A stretch of DNA of 64,000 nt from Enterobacteriaceae bacterium 89. GTDB lineage: Bacteria; Pseudomonadota; Gammaproteobacteria; Enterobacterales; Enterobacteriaceae. The stretch spans positions 992,001 through 1,056,000 of the forward strand of contig RQJH01000003.1 in the NCBI GenBank assembly GCA_014156375.1, written 5' to 3'. The translations under genes and the position numbers were made by a program. Of this stretch, positions 1 through 8,811 are shown piece after piece; position 1 is the first letter of the stretch; each line of letters opens with the position of its first letter. The notes beneath the pieces are model-generated. The model was not told the DNA's origin. It made no database searches and saw only the letters and a program-made list of their open reading frames with translations.

Positions 1-236
1 ACCGAGCCCTCAGTAACAGAGACCAGTTTGCCCTGTGGCTTGTTTTTCTGGAAATGAAGGCCACGAAGCACATTTTGTGTGGATTTAGACCGGTTATCCT
101 GGACAAACTCCGGCGTGATACCCAGTTCCTGATAACGGCTTTTTTGATAAACTTCGAAGAAATAGCCACGTTCATCGCCAAATACACGAGGTTCAATGAC
201 AACGGCGTCTTTTAAGCTGGTTTCAATAATTTTCAT
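1..236 (-). CDS. rfbC: dTDP-4-dehydrorhamnose 3,5-epimerase, N-terminal part (cut by window edge)
   Basis: This is the first 78 or so codons of a RmlC/RfbC-type epimerase, which converts dTDP-4-keto-6-deoxy-glucose to the L-lyxo sugar on the way to dTDP-L-rhamnose in the cytoplasm. I translated it by hand. It starts MKIIETSLKDAVVIEPRVFG and contains the family motifs FGDERGYFFE and LRGLHFQ, the latter holding the conserved active-site His. The ATG is read from CAT at 234-236, 30 bp after the stop of rfbA, so it belongs to the same minus-strand operon. The C-terminal half lies outside the window, so intactness cannot be judged. Family assignment is secure. The final sugar depends on which reductase follows outside the window. 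Confidence 0.9.
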   Translation of the reverse strand, partial: MKIIETSLKDAVVIEPRVFGDERGYFFEVYQKSRYQELGITPEFVQDNRSKSTQNVLRGLHFQKNKPQGKLVSVTEGS

Positions 237-266
237 ACATTATAAGTCGTTAATTTTTAAATAGAA

Positions 267-1142
267 TCAGTCTTTGGCTAAATGCTGCAAATATTTGCCG
301 TAATCGTTTTTATTTAATGCTTTGGCTAATTTTGCTAACTGTTTTTTATCGATAAAGCCTTTACGGAAAGCAATCTCTTCCGGGCAGGAAACTTTCAGCC
401 CCTGACGGGATTCTATCGTCTGAATAAAGTTACCCGCTTCGATCAGACTCTCGTGCGTACCGGTATCCAGCCATGCATATCCACGGCCCATGATGGCAAC
501 GGAAAGCGCATTTTTATCGAGGTAAAGACGATTAATATCGGTGATTTCCAGCTCGCCGCGCGCTGAAGGTTTAAGCTGTTTTGCCATTTCAATGACGTCG
601 TTATCATAGAAATAGAGCCCAGTTACCGCATAGTTACTTTTCGGCTTCAGTGGTTTTTCTTCCAGCGAGAGCGCTTTACCATTTTCATCAAAATCCACCA
701 CACCGTAACGCTCAGGATCTTTAACGTGATACGCAAACACCGTTGCGCCTTTTTCCTGATTCATGGCCATTTCCAGCTCTTTTGGCAAATCATGACCATA
801 GAACACGTTATCACCTAACACCAGAGCGCAAGGATCGTTGCCGATAAACTCCTCGCCGATAATAAACGCCTGTGCTAAACCATCCGGATTTTCCTGAACT
901 TTATATTCAATATTCAGGCCCCATTTTTTACCGTCGCCAAGCAATTGCTCAAAGCGCGGGGTATCTTGCGGCGTGCTGATAATCAGGATATCGCGGATAC
1001 CGGCGAGCATCAGGGTGCTCAGCGGGTAATAAATCATAGGCTTGTCGTAGATTGGCAGCAGCTGCTTGCTGACAGCCATCGTCACTGGGTAAAGGCGAGT
1101 ACCTGAACCACCAGCTAAAATAATTCCTTTTCTATTTGACAT
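267..1142 (-). CDS. rfbA: glucose-1-phosphate thymidylyltransferase
   Basis: This 291-residue RmlA/RfbA enzyme joins dTTP and glucose-1-phosphate to give dTDP-glucose, the first step of dTDP-deoxysugar synthesis for O-antigen. The nucleotidyltransferase signature GGSGTRLYP is at residues 11-19, followed by [16 protein letters not shown]. Later family motifs such as [12 protein letters not shown] and the EEKP segment are also present. Length is normal for the family. It sits between rfbB (32 bp gap) and rfbC (30 bp gap) on the minus strand. RffH of the ECA cluster is a close paralogue, but position next to galF and the JUMPstart argues for the O-antigen copy. Confidence 0.96.
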   Translation of the reverse strand: MSNRKGIILAGGSGTRLYPVTMAVSKQLLPIYDKPMIYYPLSTLMLAGIRDILIISTPQDTPRFEQLLGDGKKWGLNIEYKVQENPDGLAQAFIIGEEFIGNDPCALVLGDNVFYGHDLPKELEMAMNQEKGATVFAYHVKDPERYGVVDFDENGKALSLEEKPLKPKSNYAVTGLYFYDNDVIEMAKQLKPSARGELEITDINRLYLDKNALSVAIMGRGYAWLDTGTHESLIEAGNFIQTIESRQGLKVSCPEEIAFRKGFIDKKQLAKLAKALNKNDYGKYLQHLAKD

Positions 1143-1174
1143 TTTTCTCAGCTCAAATCAGGGGGTTGAGATTA

Positions 1175-2257
1175 TTAGCGTTGTTCGTAGTTTTCGTTAA
1201 TCCAGTCCTGGTAAGCACCGCTGGTGATATTTTCTACCCACTCAAGATGATTCAAATACCAGTTAACGGTTTTCTTAATGCCGGACTCAAACGTCTCTTG
1301 AGGTTTCCAGCCAAGCTGTTGGGTAATTTTGCTGGCGTCAATCGCATAGCGGCGGTCGTGACCCGGACGATCGGCCACATAAGTGATTTGTTGGCTATAA
1401 GATGTTTCCTGCGGTTTTATTTCGTCGAGGATCTTACAGATGGTCTGGACCACTTCAAGGTTTTGCTTCTCGTTATAGCCACCAATATTGTACGTTTCAC
1501 CCACTTCGCCACGGGTAATCACTGCGTAAAGCGCACGGGCATGATCTTCAACAAATAGCCAGTCACGGATTTGGTCGCCTTTACCATAAATTGGCAAGGC
1601 CTTACCTTGCAGCGCATTGAGAATTACCAACGGAATCAATTTCTCAGGAAAATGATAAGGTCCATAGTTATTCGAGCAGTTGGTCACGATCGTCGGGAAA
1701 TTATACGTACGCTGCCAGGCGCGGACCAAATGGTCACTGGATGCTTTCGAAGCGGAATACGGACTACTCGGGGCATACGCTGTTTTTTCGGTGAACAGCG
1801 GCAGTTCGCATTTTTCTTTCCACTCGTCAGGATGTGGCAAATCGCCATACACTTCATCGGTAGAAATATGGTGGAAGCGGAAATTATCTTTTTGAGCCTC
1901 TTCAAGGCCCTGCCAGTATTTTCGAGCCGCTTCCAGCAAAACGTAAGTCCCGACAATGTTAGTTTCAATAAATGCGGCAGGACCAGTAATTGAGCGATCG
2001 ACATGGCTTTCCGCAGCCAGATGCATAACCGCATCGGGTTTGTGGACCGAAAAAATCGTTTCTAATGCCTGAGCATCACAGATATCCGCGTGGATAAATG
2101 TATAACGTTCGCTGCTATCGATTTCTTTTAAAGACTGAAGGTTACCTGCATAGGTTAGTTTATCAACATTGATAACCGAATCGTTAGTTTCATTTATAAT
2201 ATAACGAATTAACGCTGAGCCGATAAAACCGGCTCCACCAGTAACTAATATTTTCAT
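1175..2257 (-). CDS. rfbB: dTDP-glucose 4,6-dehydratase
   Basis: This 360-residue short-chain dehydrogenase/reductase oxidises and dehydrates dTDP-glucose to dTDP-4-keto-6-deoxyglucose. The NAD-binding TGGAGFIG motif is at residues 6-13, the catalytic TDE triad at 133-135, and the YSASK motif (Tyr167, Lys171) follows. The length matches RfbB/RmlB of O-antigen clusters. It is third in the minus-strand operon, after two acyltransferases and before rfbA. The common enterobacterial order is rfbBDAC. Here no rfbD reductase lies between rfbB and rfbA, so it must be downstream outside the window or absent. Confidence 0.96.
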   Translation of the reverse strand: MKILVTGGAGFIGSALIRYIINETNDSVINVDKLTYAGNLQSLKEIDSSERYTFIHADICDAQALETIFSVHKPDAVMHLAAESHVDRSITGPAAFIETNIVGTYVLLEAARKYWQGLEEAQKDNFRFHHISTDEVYGDLPHPDEWKEKCELPLFTEKTAYAPSSPYSASKASSDHLVRAWQRTYNFPTIVTNCSNNYGPYHFPEKLIPLVILNALQGKALPIYGKGDQIRDWLFVEDHARALYAVITRGEVGETYNIGGYNEKQNLEVVQTICKILDEIKPQETSYSQQITYVADRPGHDRRYAIDASKITQQLGWKPQETFESGIKKTVNWYLNHLEWVENITSGAYQDWINENYEQR

Positions 2258-2293
2258 TAAAATCTCTTTTTATGTTACGTTCAGAATCCGTAC

Positions 2294-2896
2294 TTAGATA
2301 TTATTCATGTTAGAATTCACAGTTACCCATTTTTGTTCATCAAAAGAGTAACGCTTAGTCACTTTTGCCGGAACACCAGACGCTACGGAGTAGTCTGGAA
2401 TAGATTTAGTCACGACTGAACCTGCACCAACTACGCAATGCTTTCCAATCGAAACACCGGGTGCGATATGGGCTCCATAGCCAATAAATGAACCCTCACC
2501 AATGGATACGGATGCATCAACGTCAGCAATTCTATTGCCAATTTTGGTTACATCATGGATATCTTCATAAGGATGAATCACATCAACAATTGAACAATTC
2601 CCCGTGATGGTCACGTTATTTTCGATCGTAACACTCACACGGCCAATAATGTGACAGTTCTGCTCAATGTTAACGTTATTCCCGATAGCAATAACAGTGT
2701 CTTTCTGCGGATCGACAACTTCGAGTCTAATCCCATTTCTGATCAAGACGTTGTTGCCTATTACAATATTTTTTGGATTAACAATCAGCATCGGTGAGAT
2801 AATTCTACTGCGAGTACCGAAAGACTTCATACTCAATTTATATAAAACTTGAGAAACTGCCAAATTAAATAAACTCTTAACCCTATTTAGTAGCAT
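2294..2896 (-). CDS. hexapeptide-repeat (left-handed beta-helix) acyltransferase, O-antigen cluster
   Basis: This 200-residue protein consists mostly of imperfect hexapeptide repeats ([LIV]-G-x4 type) from about residue 40 to 175. The C-terminal part reads IGEGSFIGYGAHIAPGVSIG and then GVPAKVTKRYSF, typical of LbetaH O-acetyltransferases of the LacA/NodL/CysE superfamily. By family it probably acetylates a sugar of the O-unit; donor and acceptor cannot be read from the sequence. Its start overlaps the stop of the preceding acyltransferase by 14 bp, so the two are probably translationally coupled. The gene is visibly AT-rich compared with the wca genes, as is usual for O-antigen-specific genes acquired by transfer. 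It lies 36 bp before rfbB. Confidence 0.85.
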   Translation of the reverse strand: MLLNRVKSLFNLAVSQVLYKLSMKSFGTRSRIISPMLIVNPKNIVIGNNVLIRNGIRLEVVDPQKDTVIAIGNNVNIEQNCHIIGRVSVTIENNVTITGNCSIVDVIHPYEDIHDVTKIGNRIADVDASVSIGEGSFIGYGAHIAPGVSIGKHCVVGAGSVVTKSIPDYSVASGVPAKVTKRYSFDEQKWVTVNSNMNNI

Positions 2897-3404
2897 TGAC
2901 TGATTCCCATTGCTGCGATTGATGATTATAGTTCTTGATAACCTTCGCAGGATTTCCAGCTACCATGCAGTAACCAGGGAATGATTTGGTGACTACTGTT
3001 CCTGTGCCCACGATTGTCCAATCGCCTAACGTCACACCAGGCAGTATTTTAGCATTAAATCCTAAAAATACATTCTCACCGAGAATTATTTCGCCTTTAT
3101 CGTAGTCATTCTGGCTCAGAATTGGGCCTTTGGATGGTTCAATACCATGAGATAATGTGCTAATGAAAACGTAATCGCTAATCACACAGTTTTTCGAAAT
3201 AACGACCTTTGATGCTGTATGTATATTAATTTCACGCCCGATATATACATTGTCGTGGATATAAATACCGTTCTGCTTTTCAGAGGATCTAACAATAAAT
3301 GTTGGGTTATTATGTATAAAAACTTTTTGGCCTATATAAAGTTTATTCTTAAATTTAGTAGCCAGTTTTAATTTTAGTACGCACCGATTGATAAAACTTA
3401 ACAT
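2883..3404 (-). CDS. hexapeptide-repeat acyltransferase, first gene of the O-antigen operon
   Basis: This 173-residue LbetaH acyltransferase has hexapeptide repeats from about residue 45 and the terminal motif GDWTIVGTGTVVTKSFPGYC followed by AGNPAKVIKNY. This is the signature of sugar O-acetyltransferases such as WcaF/WcaB-like and maltose/galactoside acetyltransferases. The ATG (CAT at 3402-3404) has a GGGG sequence six bases upstream. It lies only 31 bp after the JUMPstart/ops element, so this is the first translated gene of the O-antigen transcript. Its C-terminus (QQWESVN) resembles that of the next gene (QKWVTVN), which suggests the pair arose by duplication or acts on related acceptors. 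Low GC. Specificity unknown. Confidence 0.85.
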   Translation of the reverse strand: MLSFINRCVLKLKLATKFKNKLYIGQKVFIHNNPTFIVRSSEKQNGIYIHDNVYIGREINIHTASKVVISKNCVISDYVFISTLSHGIEPSKGPILSQNDYDKGEIILGENVFLGFNAKILPGVTLGDWTIVGTGTVVTKSFPGYCMVAGNPAKVIKNYNHQSQQWESVNATK

Positions 3405-3435
3405 ATGTGCCCCATTAAATCGCGCATAAATCAGA

Positions 3436-3474
3436 CACGCTACCGCCCCTGGCTCAACAGCTACCAGTGCACTG
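3436..3474 (-). promoter_or_regulatory. JUMPstart element with ops site (O-antigen operon)
   Basis: This 39-bp stretch, read on the minus strand, matches the JUMPstart consensus almost throughout and ends in the ops core GGCGGTAGCGTG (plus-strand 3436-3447). ops in the non-template strand pauses RNA polymerase and recruits RfaH, which allows transcription of long surface-polysaccharide operons. It lies between galF and the first acyltransferase, the standard position for an O-antigen operon. The copy in front of wza (27659-27696) shares the ops core. Confidence 0.95.
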
Positions 3475-3640
3475 TACGCAAAATCAGTTATCAGCGGAGT
3501 TCCTGGTCATAAAAACAACCATCACACTCCTCAATTTAATCCCGTATTGTGGTCTTTATCAGGACTCAAAACAAGAGAAAATCCTAATTTTCAACGATGA
3601 AATCACAGCTTTAGTCAGCGAGTATCCATCTGATTTAAAA

Positions 3641-3703
3641 AGCAAAAAACGGCAGCGAAGTCATGAGTGCTGAAGACTGCACCTCATAACCTCCCTGCCG
3701 TTT
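3641..3703 (-). terminator. intrinsic terminator after galF
   Basis: On the minus strand a 9-bp stem AAACGGCAG / CTGCCGTTT closes a long hairpin. Its inner part is also paired (ATGAG-TGC / GCA-CTCAT). A T-rich tract (TTTTTTGCTTTTT, read leftward) follows. It begins about 27 bp after the galF stop, so it should end galF transcripts before the O-antigen promoter. Seen by eye; folding energy not computed. Confidence 0.65.
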
Positions 3704-3730
3704 AGTCAATTTTTACATTAGCCGAAGATA

Positions 3731-4624
3731 TCAATCCGCCAGAAGTTTTTTGATGCTATCTCTAAACTTCGCGCCTTCTTTCAAATTCCGCAGCCCGTAC
3801 TGAACAAAAGCCTGCATGTAGCCCAGCTTCTTGCCGCAGTCGTAGCTGTCACCGGTCATCAGCATGGCATCAACGGACTGTTTTTTCGCAAGCTCAGCGA
3901 TGGCGTCGGTCAACTGCACGCGGCCCCATGCGCCTGGCTCGGTGTTTTCCAGCTCATGCCAGATATCAGCGGACAGCACATATCGGCCTACTGCCATCAG
4001 GTCAGAGTCCAGCGTCTGTGGCTGATCTGGTTTCTCAACGAAATCGACAATACGGCTGATTTTGCCTTCAACTTCCAGCGGCTCTTTGGTCGTAATCACA
4101 GAGTATTCGCTGAGATCGCCTTCCATACGCTTAGCCAGCACCTGGCTGCGGCCCGTTTCGCTGAAGCGTGCGACCATAGCGGCCAGGTTATAACGCAGCG
4201 GATCGGCCGTCGCGCTATCGAGAACGATATCAGGCAGAACCACAACAAAAGGATTGTCACCAACGATAGGACGCGCGCAGAGGATGGAGTGCCCCAGGCC
4301 TAATGGCTGAGCCTGACGAACGTTCATGATCGTCACGCCCGGAGGACAAATAGACTGAACTTCTGCCAGCAGCTGTCGCTTCACGCGCTGCTCAAGCAGT
4401 GACTCAAGTTCATAAGAGGTGTCGAAGTGGTTCTCTACCGCATTTTTGGATGCGTGAGTGACCAGGACGATTTCTTTGATCCCTGCAGCAACAATCTCGT
4501 CGACAATGTACTGAATCATTGGCTTATCGACGATCGGCAGCATCTCTTTAGGAATGGCCTTAGTTGCAGGCAGCATATGCATTCCGAGACCCGCTACCGG
4601 AATAACTGCTTTCAAATTAATCAT
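3731..4624 (-). CDS. galF: GalF, UTP-glucose-1-phosphate uridylyltransferase homologue
   Basis: GalF is a 297-residue GalU paralogue that modulates the UDP-glucose pool and conventionally marks the left border of enterobacterial O-antigen or capsule loci. I start it at [10 protein letters not shown] (4624). Four extra upstream codons exist but do not match the family. The nucleotide-binding loop reads [10 protein letters not shown] (residues 12-21) where GalU has GLGTRMLPAT, the known GalF difference associated with weak catalytic activity. It stands between wcaM (145 bp upstream) and the O-antigen JUMPstart, and an intrinsic terminator follows. Its promoter should be in 4625-4769, where I see no confident box. 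Confidence 0.96.
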   Translation of the reverse strand: MINLKAVIPVAGLGMHMLPATKAIPKEMLPIVDKPMIQYIVDEIVAAGIKEIVLVTHASKNAVENHFDTSYELESLLEQRVKRQLLAEVQSICPPGVTIMNVRQAQPLGLGHSILCARPIVGDNPFVVVLPDIVLDSATADPLRYNLAAMVARFSETGRSQVLAKRMEGDLSEYSVITTKEPLEVEGKISRIVDFVEKPDQPQTLDSDLMAVGRYVLSADIWHELENTEPGAWGRVQLTDAIAELAKKQSVDAMLMTGDSYDCGKKLGYMQAFVQYGLRNLKEGAKFRDSIKKLLAD

Positions 4625-4769
4625 TATCAATTCCACCTATAAATGGTTGGAGAATTATAGCCACTCAGGATGTTTAATCCAGTATGTTTTTTTGATAATA
4701 GCTGGCTGAATTTGATAAAACTCCCGGCAGATTCCGAGAGTTAGACCGATCATCCAGGAATCCTCGGAT

Positions 4770-6173
4770 TTAACGGCCCGGCAGACTAAAATTTAGCCCG
4801 CTGACGTTTACCCGGTGTTGGTCCACTCTGTCGATATCTACCGAACGCTGGCCCTTTTCATTCACTGCATTGATGTTTGCCAGTGAAAGCAGGGTGTCAT
4901 CCCGTGCCATAAACTTCCCTCTTACGTCCTTGCGTAAATCAAAGTTTAGCGACAGCGCAGGACCGCGATCGGCATCCTGCATCACATTGATATTACGCAT
5001 GAAAAGGTGCTGCGGTTTATTGTGTAACTCCAGCGAAGCCCGCTTCAAAGTGAGATTTGTGATCGAGACAAACGACTGCGCATTGCCTGAGGAGATCTGC
5101 AGGCCGCGCAGCTTGTAGGGCAGCGATGAGTTATCCAGCCTGATGTCGTTGAGGCGGAAGTTTTGCGGGATAGAAAGGTAGTTGCCTTTGATGACGCCAT
5201 AGCCAATCAGCATCCCCGCGCTGTTGGTCATCTCGACGTCCTCAATGATGAAATTATCACAGCCATAAATCGCAACCGTAGCGTTGTCGATCCCCGCCTG
5301 CTTACTGAACTCCGGGGTGATATTGGTGGCTTTAACATTACGGATAATGAAGTGTTTACCGTTTTCGACGTGCACTAACTGCCTGCAGTTGCTGCCGGTA
5401 ATATTAGCGACGACAAAGTTCTTTACCGCCTGATCTTCCGGGTAGCCGTTGTCGTAAGTGCTTCCCGCAAGCCCGATACCAATCCCCCAGTTGATCTTGC
5501 CATTAGTGCAGTTAATGGTGTCGATGACGTGATCAGAAATGAGAATATTCCGATCATTAATGGCGACATTCCACTCAATCGCATCGCCCTGCAGTCGGGT
5601 AAAACGACCGTTAGTGATTTTTACCCCATCACACTGGTTGTGAAACCCCTGACGCAAAATCCCGTAGTTGGCCTCGGTAATGGTGAGATCATCGATCTGC
5701 AGATTGCGCATTACGCGCTGGTCTTTGCCACCGATAAAGATCTGCGCCACCGGACCATAACCGCTCATCGTGACCCCTTTGATCACGCAGTCAGATCCGC
5801 GGATATCGAGGCAGATGTTCTTCATGCTTCCGCCGTCACCAATCACTTTGCAGCCGTCCTGCAAGGCAAAACGGCCACGCCCGTTGCCTGCCAACGTTCC
5901 GGAGATTTTCAGCGTTTTCCCTGCCGGGATGATGATCCCGGTGTTGATGTTGTCGCATATCACCCCTTTCGGCACCTCAACGACCTCGTTCTGGCTGAAC
6001 GCATCGTTAAATGCCTTTATCCAGTCATTGTTGGTATTGAAGCTTCGGATATCGGCCGCCGCACTGACGTTCAGTGCCCGGGCCACAGGGATGTGAAACA
6101 GGGGGAGAGTTGCCAGCGCAGAGCTGGCGGTGATGAAGGAGCGGCGAGTGAGGAAGTGCTTTTTTACCGTCAT
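4770..6173 (-). CDS. wcaM: colanic acid biosynthesis protein WcaM
   Basis: WcaM is the last gene of the colanic acid operon. This 467-residue protein is colinear with E. coli WcaM along its whole length and shares long identical blocks, for example [15 protein letters not shown] and [13 protein letters not shown]-type segments. The N-terminus has a twin-arginine-like motif TRRSF (residues 9-13) followed by a hydrophobic stretch and an ARA site, so export is likely. The rest shows the repetitive pattern of a right-handed parallel beta-helix (pectate-lyase-like). Its exact biochemical role is not established. It starts 9 bp after the wcaL stop. Confidence 0.95.
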   Translation of the reverse strand: MTVKKHFLTRRSFITASSALATLPLFHIPVARALNVSAAADIRSFNTNNDWIKAFNDAFSQNEVVEVPKGVICDNINTGIIIPAGKTLKISGTLAGNGRGRFALQDGCKVIGDGGSMKNICLDIRGSDCVIKGVTMSGYGPVAQIFIGGKDQRVMRNLQIDDLTITEANYGILRQGFHNQCDGVKITNGRFTRLQGDAIEWNVAINDRNILISDHVIDTINCTNGKINWGIGIGLAGSTYDNGYPEDQAVKNFVVANITGSNCRQLVHVENGKHFIIRNVKATNITPEFSKQAGIDNATVAIYGCDNFIIEDVEMTNSAGMLIGYGVIKGNYLSIPQNFRLNDIRLDNSSLPYKLRGLQISSGNAQSFVSITNLTLKRASLELHNKPQHLFMRNINVMQDADRGPALSLNFDLRKDVRGKFMARDDTLLSLANINAVNEKGQRSVDIDRVDQHRVNVSGLNFSLPGR

Positions 6174-6182
6174 GCGACCTCT

Positions 6183-7403
6183 TTACAGCGTTTGCAGCAA
6201 GCTGGCGAGCTGTCGATTAATAACCTGCTGATTAAATTCAGATTCCACTTTTTCGCGGGCTTTAAGGACCACGGGCTGCAGGCTACTGCTTTCGCAGGTG
6301 CTCAGGGCAAGCAGCCTGTCGGCAAGCGCCGCAGCGTCGTTTTCTGCGACCAACCAGCCTGATTCTCCGGTTTCTATCAGTTCGGGGATCCCGCTGTGTA
6401 AAGTCGAGACTACCGGGATCCCCACCGCCATCGCCTCCATCAGCGCAACGGGAATGCCCTCCATGTCGCCATCCGCGCCGGTAACCGACGGCAGCAGAAA
6501 CACATCCGCCTCATCGAGCATCGCTTTCACCTGATGGCTTGGCATAAACCCGGGCATTTCCACCACATCCTCAAGCTGATACTGCTCAATCAGCGTTTTC
6601 AGGCGGCGCTCCCAGGGACCGATACCCAGAATACGGTAGCGAAATTTTACGCCCTGCTCTTTCAGCTGACGGCAGGCTTCAATCGCCACGTGCAGACCTT
6701 TTTTCTCCGTAAGGCGGGCAACGGAGATTATTTGCAGAGTTTCATTTGGAGTTTTAAGCGGACGCAGGGCAAAGCGCTCCATATTCACGCCCATTCGCGA
6801 TACCGCCACTTTCTCCGGCGGACAGCCCATCGATTGCAGGCGCTGCGCCCACAGTTCGCTGATGGGCAACACCACATCGCCACGGCTGAACAGCTGTTGG
6901 TACTCAGGCGTATAGCGGTTTAGCACTTCCCGGCTGGAGATATCGATGCCATGAAATACGGTAGCGATCTTGCCGCGTATCACGCCCAGCTCACGCAGTT
7001 TTGCGGCGGTCACTCCCGCCGGGCCAAAGTGAGCGATGAATACGTCAGCGCTGTAGGGCTGCGAATTTTGCGCCGTGATGGATGAAAGGATCAGGTTGCG
7101 CGCCTCTGCGCCATAGCGTCTGAGATCCATCGCCCGCCAGGTGGCACTGCGGCCCAGGCCTTTTAAGGTACTGTACGCCCGGTAGCGCATTTTTGCTGCT
7201 TTCCCCTGCGGTTCATCCTGCAGCCAGCGCGTTTTTTGCGCCAGCCCGTAGCGGGTGAAAGCTTCATGGGTGTTGGTCATGTCGCCCTTTTGCAGCGCGA
7301 CAATCTCCACTTCGTGGCCCATATCGATAAAAGCCACTATCTGATTCAAAATAAAGGTTTCCGACGACAGCGGGAATTTCAGCAGGAAGAAACCAACCTT
7401 CAT
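6183..7403 (-). CDS. wcaL: colanic acid glycosyltransferase WcaL (GT4)
   Basis: This 406-residue GT-B fold glycosyltransferase of family 4 is expected to add one of the sugars of the colanic acid repeat unit on the lipid carrier at the cytoplasmic face. The C-terminal donor-binding half has the GT4 E-x7-E motif in the segment GDMEGIPVALMEAMAVGIPV and the usual SVARLTEKKGL block before it. Its start overlaps the end of wcaK by 4 bp, which indicates translational coupling. Length and position match E. coli WcaL. Confidence 0.95.
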   Translation of the reverse strand: MKVGFFLLKFPLSSETFILNQIVAFIDMGHEVEIVALQKGDMTNTHEAFTRYGLAQKTRWLQDEPQGKAAKMRYRAYSTLKGLGRSATWRAMDLRRYGAEARNLILSSITAQNSQPYSADVFIAHFGPAGVTAAKLRELGVIRGKIATVFHGIDISSREVLNRYTPEYQQLFSRGDVVLPISELWAQRLQSMGCPPEKVAVSRMGVNMERFALRPLKTPNETLQIISVARLTEKKGLHVAIEACRQLKEQGVKFRYRILGIGPWERRLKTLIEQYQLEDVVEMPGFMPSHQVKAMLDEADVFLLPSVTGADGDMEGIPVALMEAMAVGIPVVSTLHSGIPELIETGESGWLVAENDAAALADRLLALSTCESSSLQPVVLKAREKVESEFNQQVINRQLASLLQTL

Positions 7404-8680
7404 TTCCCCTCCCCGATGCGATCCAGTACGGATTTGACCATCTGCATGCCGTTCTCCCGTTCGGCCTTCACGGCGATGCGTAAACGCTCATTGAGGGCCG
7501 GAAGCTGACCGAGGGTATCTGCGACCATCGCCCCCAGACTGCCATCCAGCAGATGACGAATATCCATCGCCATTTCCGGCAGACCAAGCTGCTGCATGAT
7601 GCCGGCCGATTTGTGTTCGTAGTTGATGGCAATCGCCGGGGTGTCGAAGTTCATCGAGATAATCGCGGAATGCAGACGCGTACCGACGGTCAGGTCGCAG
7701 GCGCCAAGGATTTTGCCCATTTCCAGATCGTTGAGCTCATCCATCACCACGTGATACTTCGACGGATCCTGAATGTGTTTTTGCAGGTTCAACGCCACCA
7801 TGCGGTCGTCTTTGTTATAGCTGTCGATACCGGTGCAGGTAGAAAGCGCTATCACCTGATAGCCGGACGCAATCACGCGGTTAACGACCTGAGCAAAGGC
7901 TTCTTCATAAGCCTGCTGCGTGGTGCCAAGGCGCTTGTCGAACGGAGCCAGCTCGCGCAGGGTCACTGCCACGCTTTTCTGCTGACCAATTTTGTTGAGC
8001 CAGTGTTCAACGGCATAGCTGGCGGTGAAATCCTCATCGTGATGATCCACCAGCCAGGCGGTATCCACGCCCTGCTCTACTTTGGCGGTGGTGATGTTGC
8101 TGCGCTGCATCAGATTGAGGCTCACGGACTCACGCAGGATCAGCGCATCGCACTGAGCAAAAACGTGATTCGCCAGCTGGTTGAACTGTTCATTCTGGAA
8201 CGGCCCCACGCTGTGACCAATCATGTACAGCGGTTTTTTCGCCATGAAGGTACAGAGCGCATGCTCAAACTGCGGCGCGCCGTACAAATCGACAAAGAAC
8301 GATCCGCCCACCTGGATGATGGCGTCATAGTTGCCGAGCAGGCGCACAAAATCGGTGAAGCCCTGGGCAATGCGAATATTGCGCAGCTTGCCGGTGTCGG
8401 TAACGCGTGAAAGCAGCACCTGATGCTGATAGCGACGGCGCAGCACCTTCTTCACCCGACCCATCACACCGGCGGCATTGTTGTGCTGTTTCATCTGCGC
8501 ATACAGCGGGTCACCCATCACCGGGCGGTTCAGCAGCCAGGAAGAGCTGACCGGATAGCGACTCATGACGTCCACTTCTGCCGCTGGGTTAAGCGTAGTA
8601 ATGGCATCCAGCAGGCCGCGCAGAATGGCGCTGTCGCCGCGGTTACCGCAGGTGTGGTTGCCAAGAATTAATAATTTCAT
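7400..8680 (-). CDS. wcaK: colanic acid pyruvyl transferase WcaK
   Basis: This 426-residue member of the polysaccharide pyruvyl transferase family (PF04230 type) is thought to add the pyruvate ketal on the terminal galactose of the colanic acid repeat. The N-terminus LLILGNHTCGNRGDSAILRG (residues 3-22) is the glycine-rich family signature. The C-terminal part has the GTRLHSAIISMNFDTPAIAI block. It overlaps wcaL by 4 bp and is separated from wzxC by 131 bp that hold an inverted pair of REP elements. Confidence 0.95.
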   Translation of the reverse strand: MKLLILGNHTCGNRGDSAILRGLLDAITTLNPAAEVDVMSRYPVSSSWLLNRPVMGDPLYAQMKQHNNAAGVMGRVKKVLRRRYQHQVLLSRVTDTGKLRNIRIAQGFTDFVRLLGNYDAIIQVGGSFFVDLYGAPQFEHALCTFMAKKPLYMIGHSVGPFQNEQFNQLANHVFAQCDALILRESVSLNLMQRSNITTAKVEQGVDTAWLVDHHDEDFTASYAVEHWLNKIGQQKSVAVTLRELAPFDKRLGTTQQAYEEAFAQVVNRVIASGYQVIALSTCTGIDSYNKDDRMVALNLQKHIQDPSKYHVVMDELNDLEMGKILGACDLTVGTRLHSAIISMNFDTPAIAINYEHKSAGIMQQLGLPEMAMDIRHLLDGSLGAMVADTLGQLPALNERLRIAVKAERENGMQMVKSVLDRIGEGK

Positions 8681-8708
8681 TGTGACCTCTAAAGGGGTTT
8701 GTCATTTG

Positions 8709-8807
8709 TACCCTCACCCTAACCCTCTCCCTGGAAGGGAGAGGGAACAGATCGAGCGGTCTTTGCATTCTCCCTCCCCCCTTTGGGGAGAGGGCCGGGG
8801 TGAGGGG
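8709..8807. repeat. inverted REP pair (BIME-like) between wzxC and wcaK
   Basis: Two GC-rich palindromic units face each other. One begins CCCTCACCCTAACCCTCTCC (8711) and the other ends GGGAGAGGGCCGGGGTGAGG (about 8806). Each has its own small stem. The same family recurs at 11719-11812, 23640-23722 and 51921-51956. In the wca transcript the pair can fold into a long stem between two cistrons. Confidence 0.85.
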
Positions 8808-8811
8808 AAAA

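Noticed and set aside
3467-3673. 68-codon plus-strand frame between galF and the first acyltransferase
   Set aside because: It covers the JUMPstart element and the galF terminator, has no convincing ribosome binding site and no recognised family.
4670-4790. Terminator between wcaM and galF
   Set aside because: CCGAG / CTCGG and GCCGGG segments could pair in several ways, but no compact stem with a T-run was convincing.
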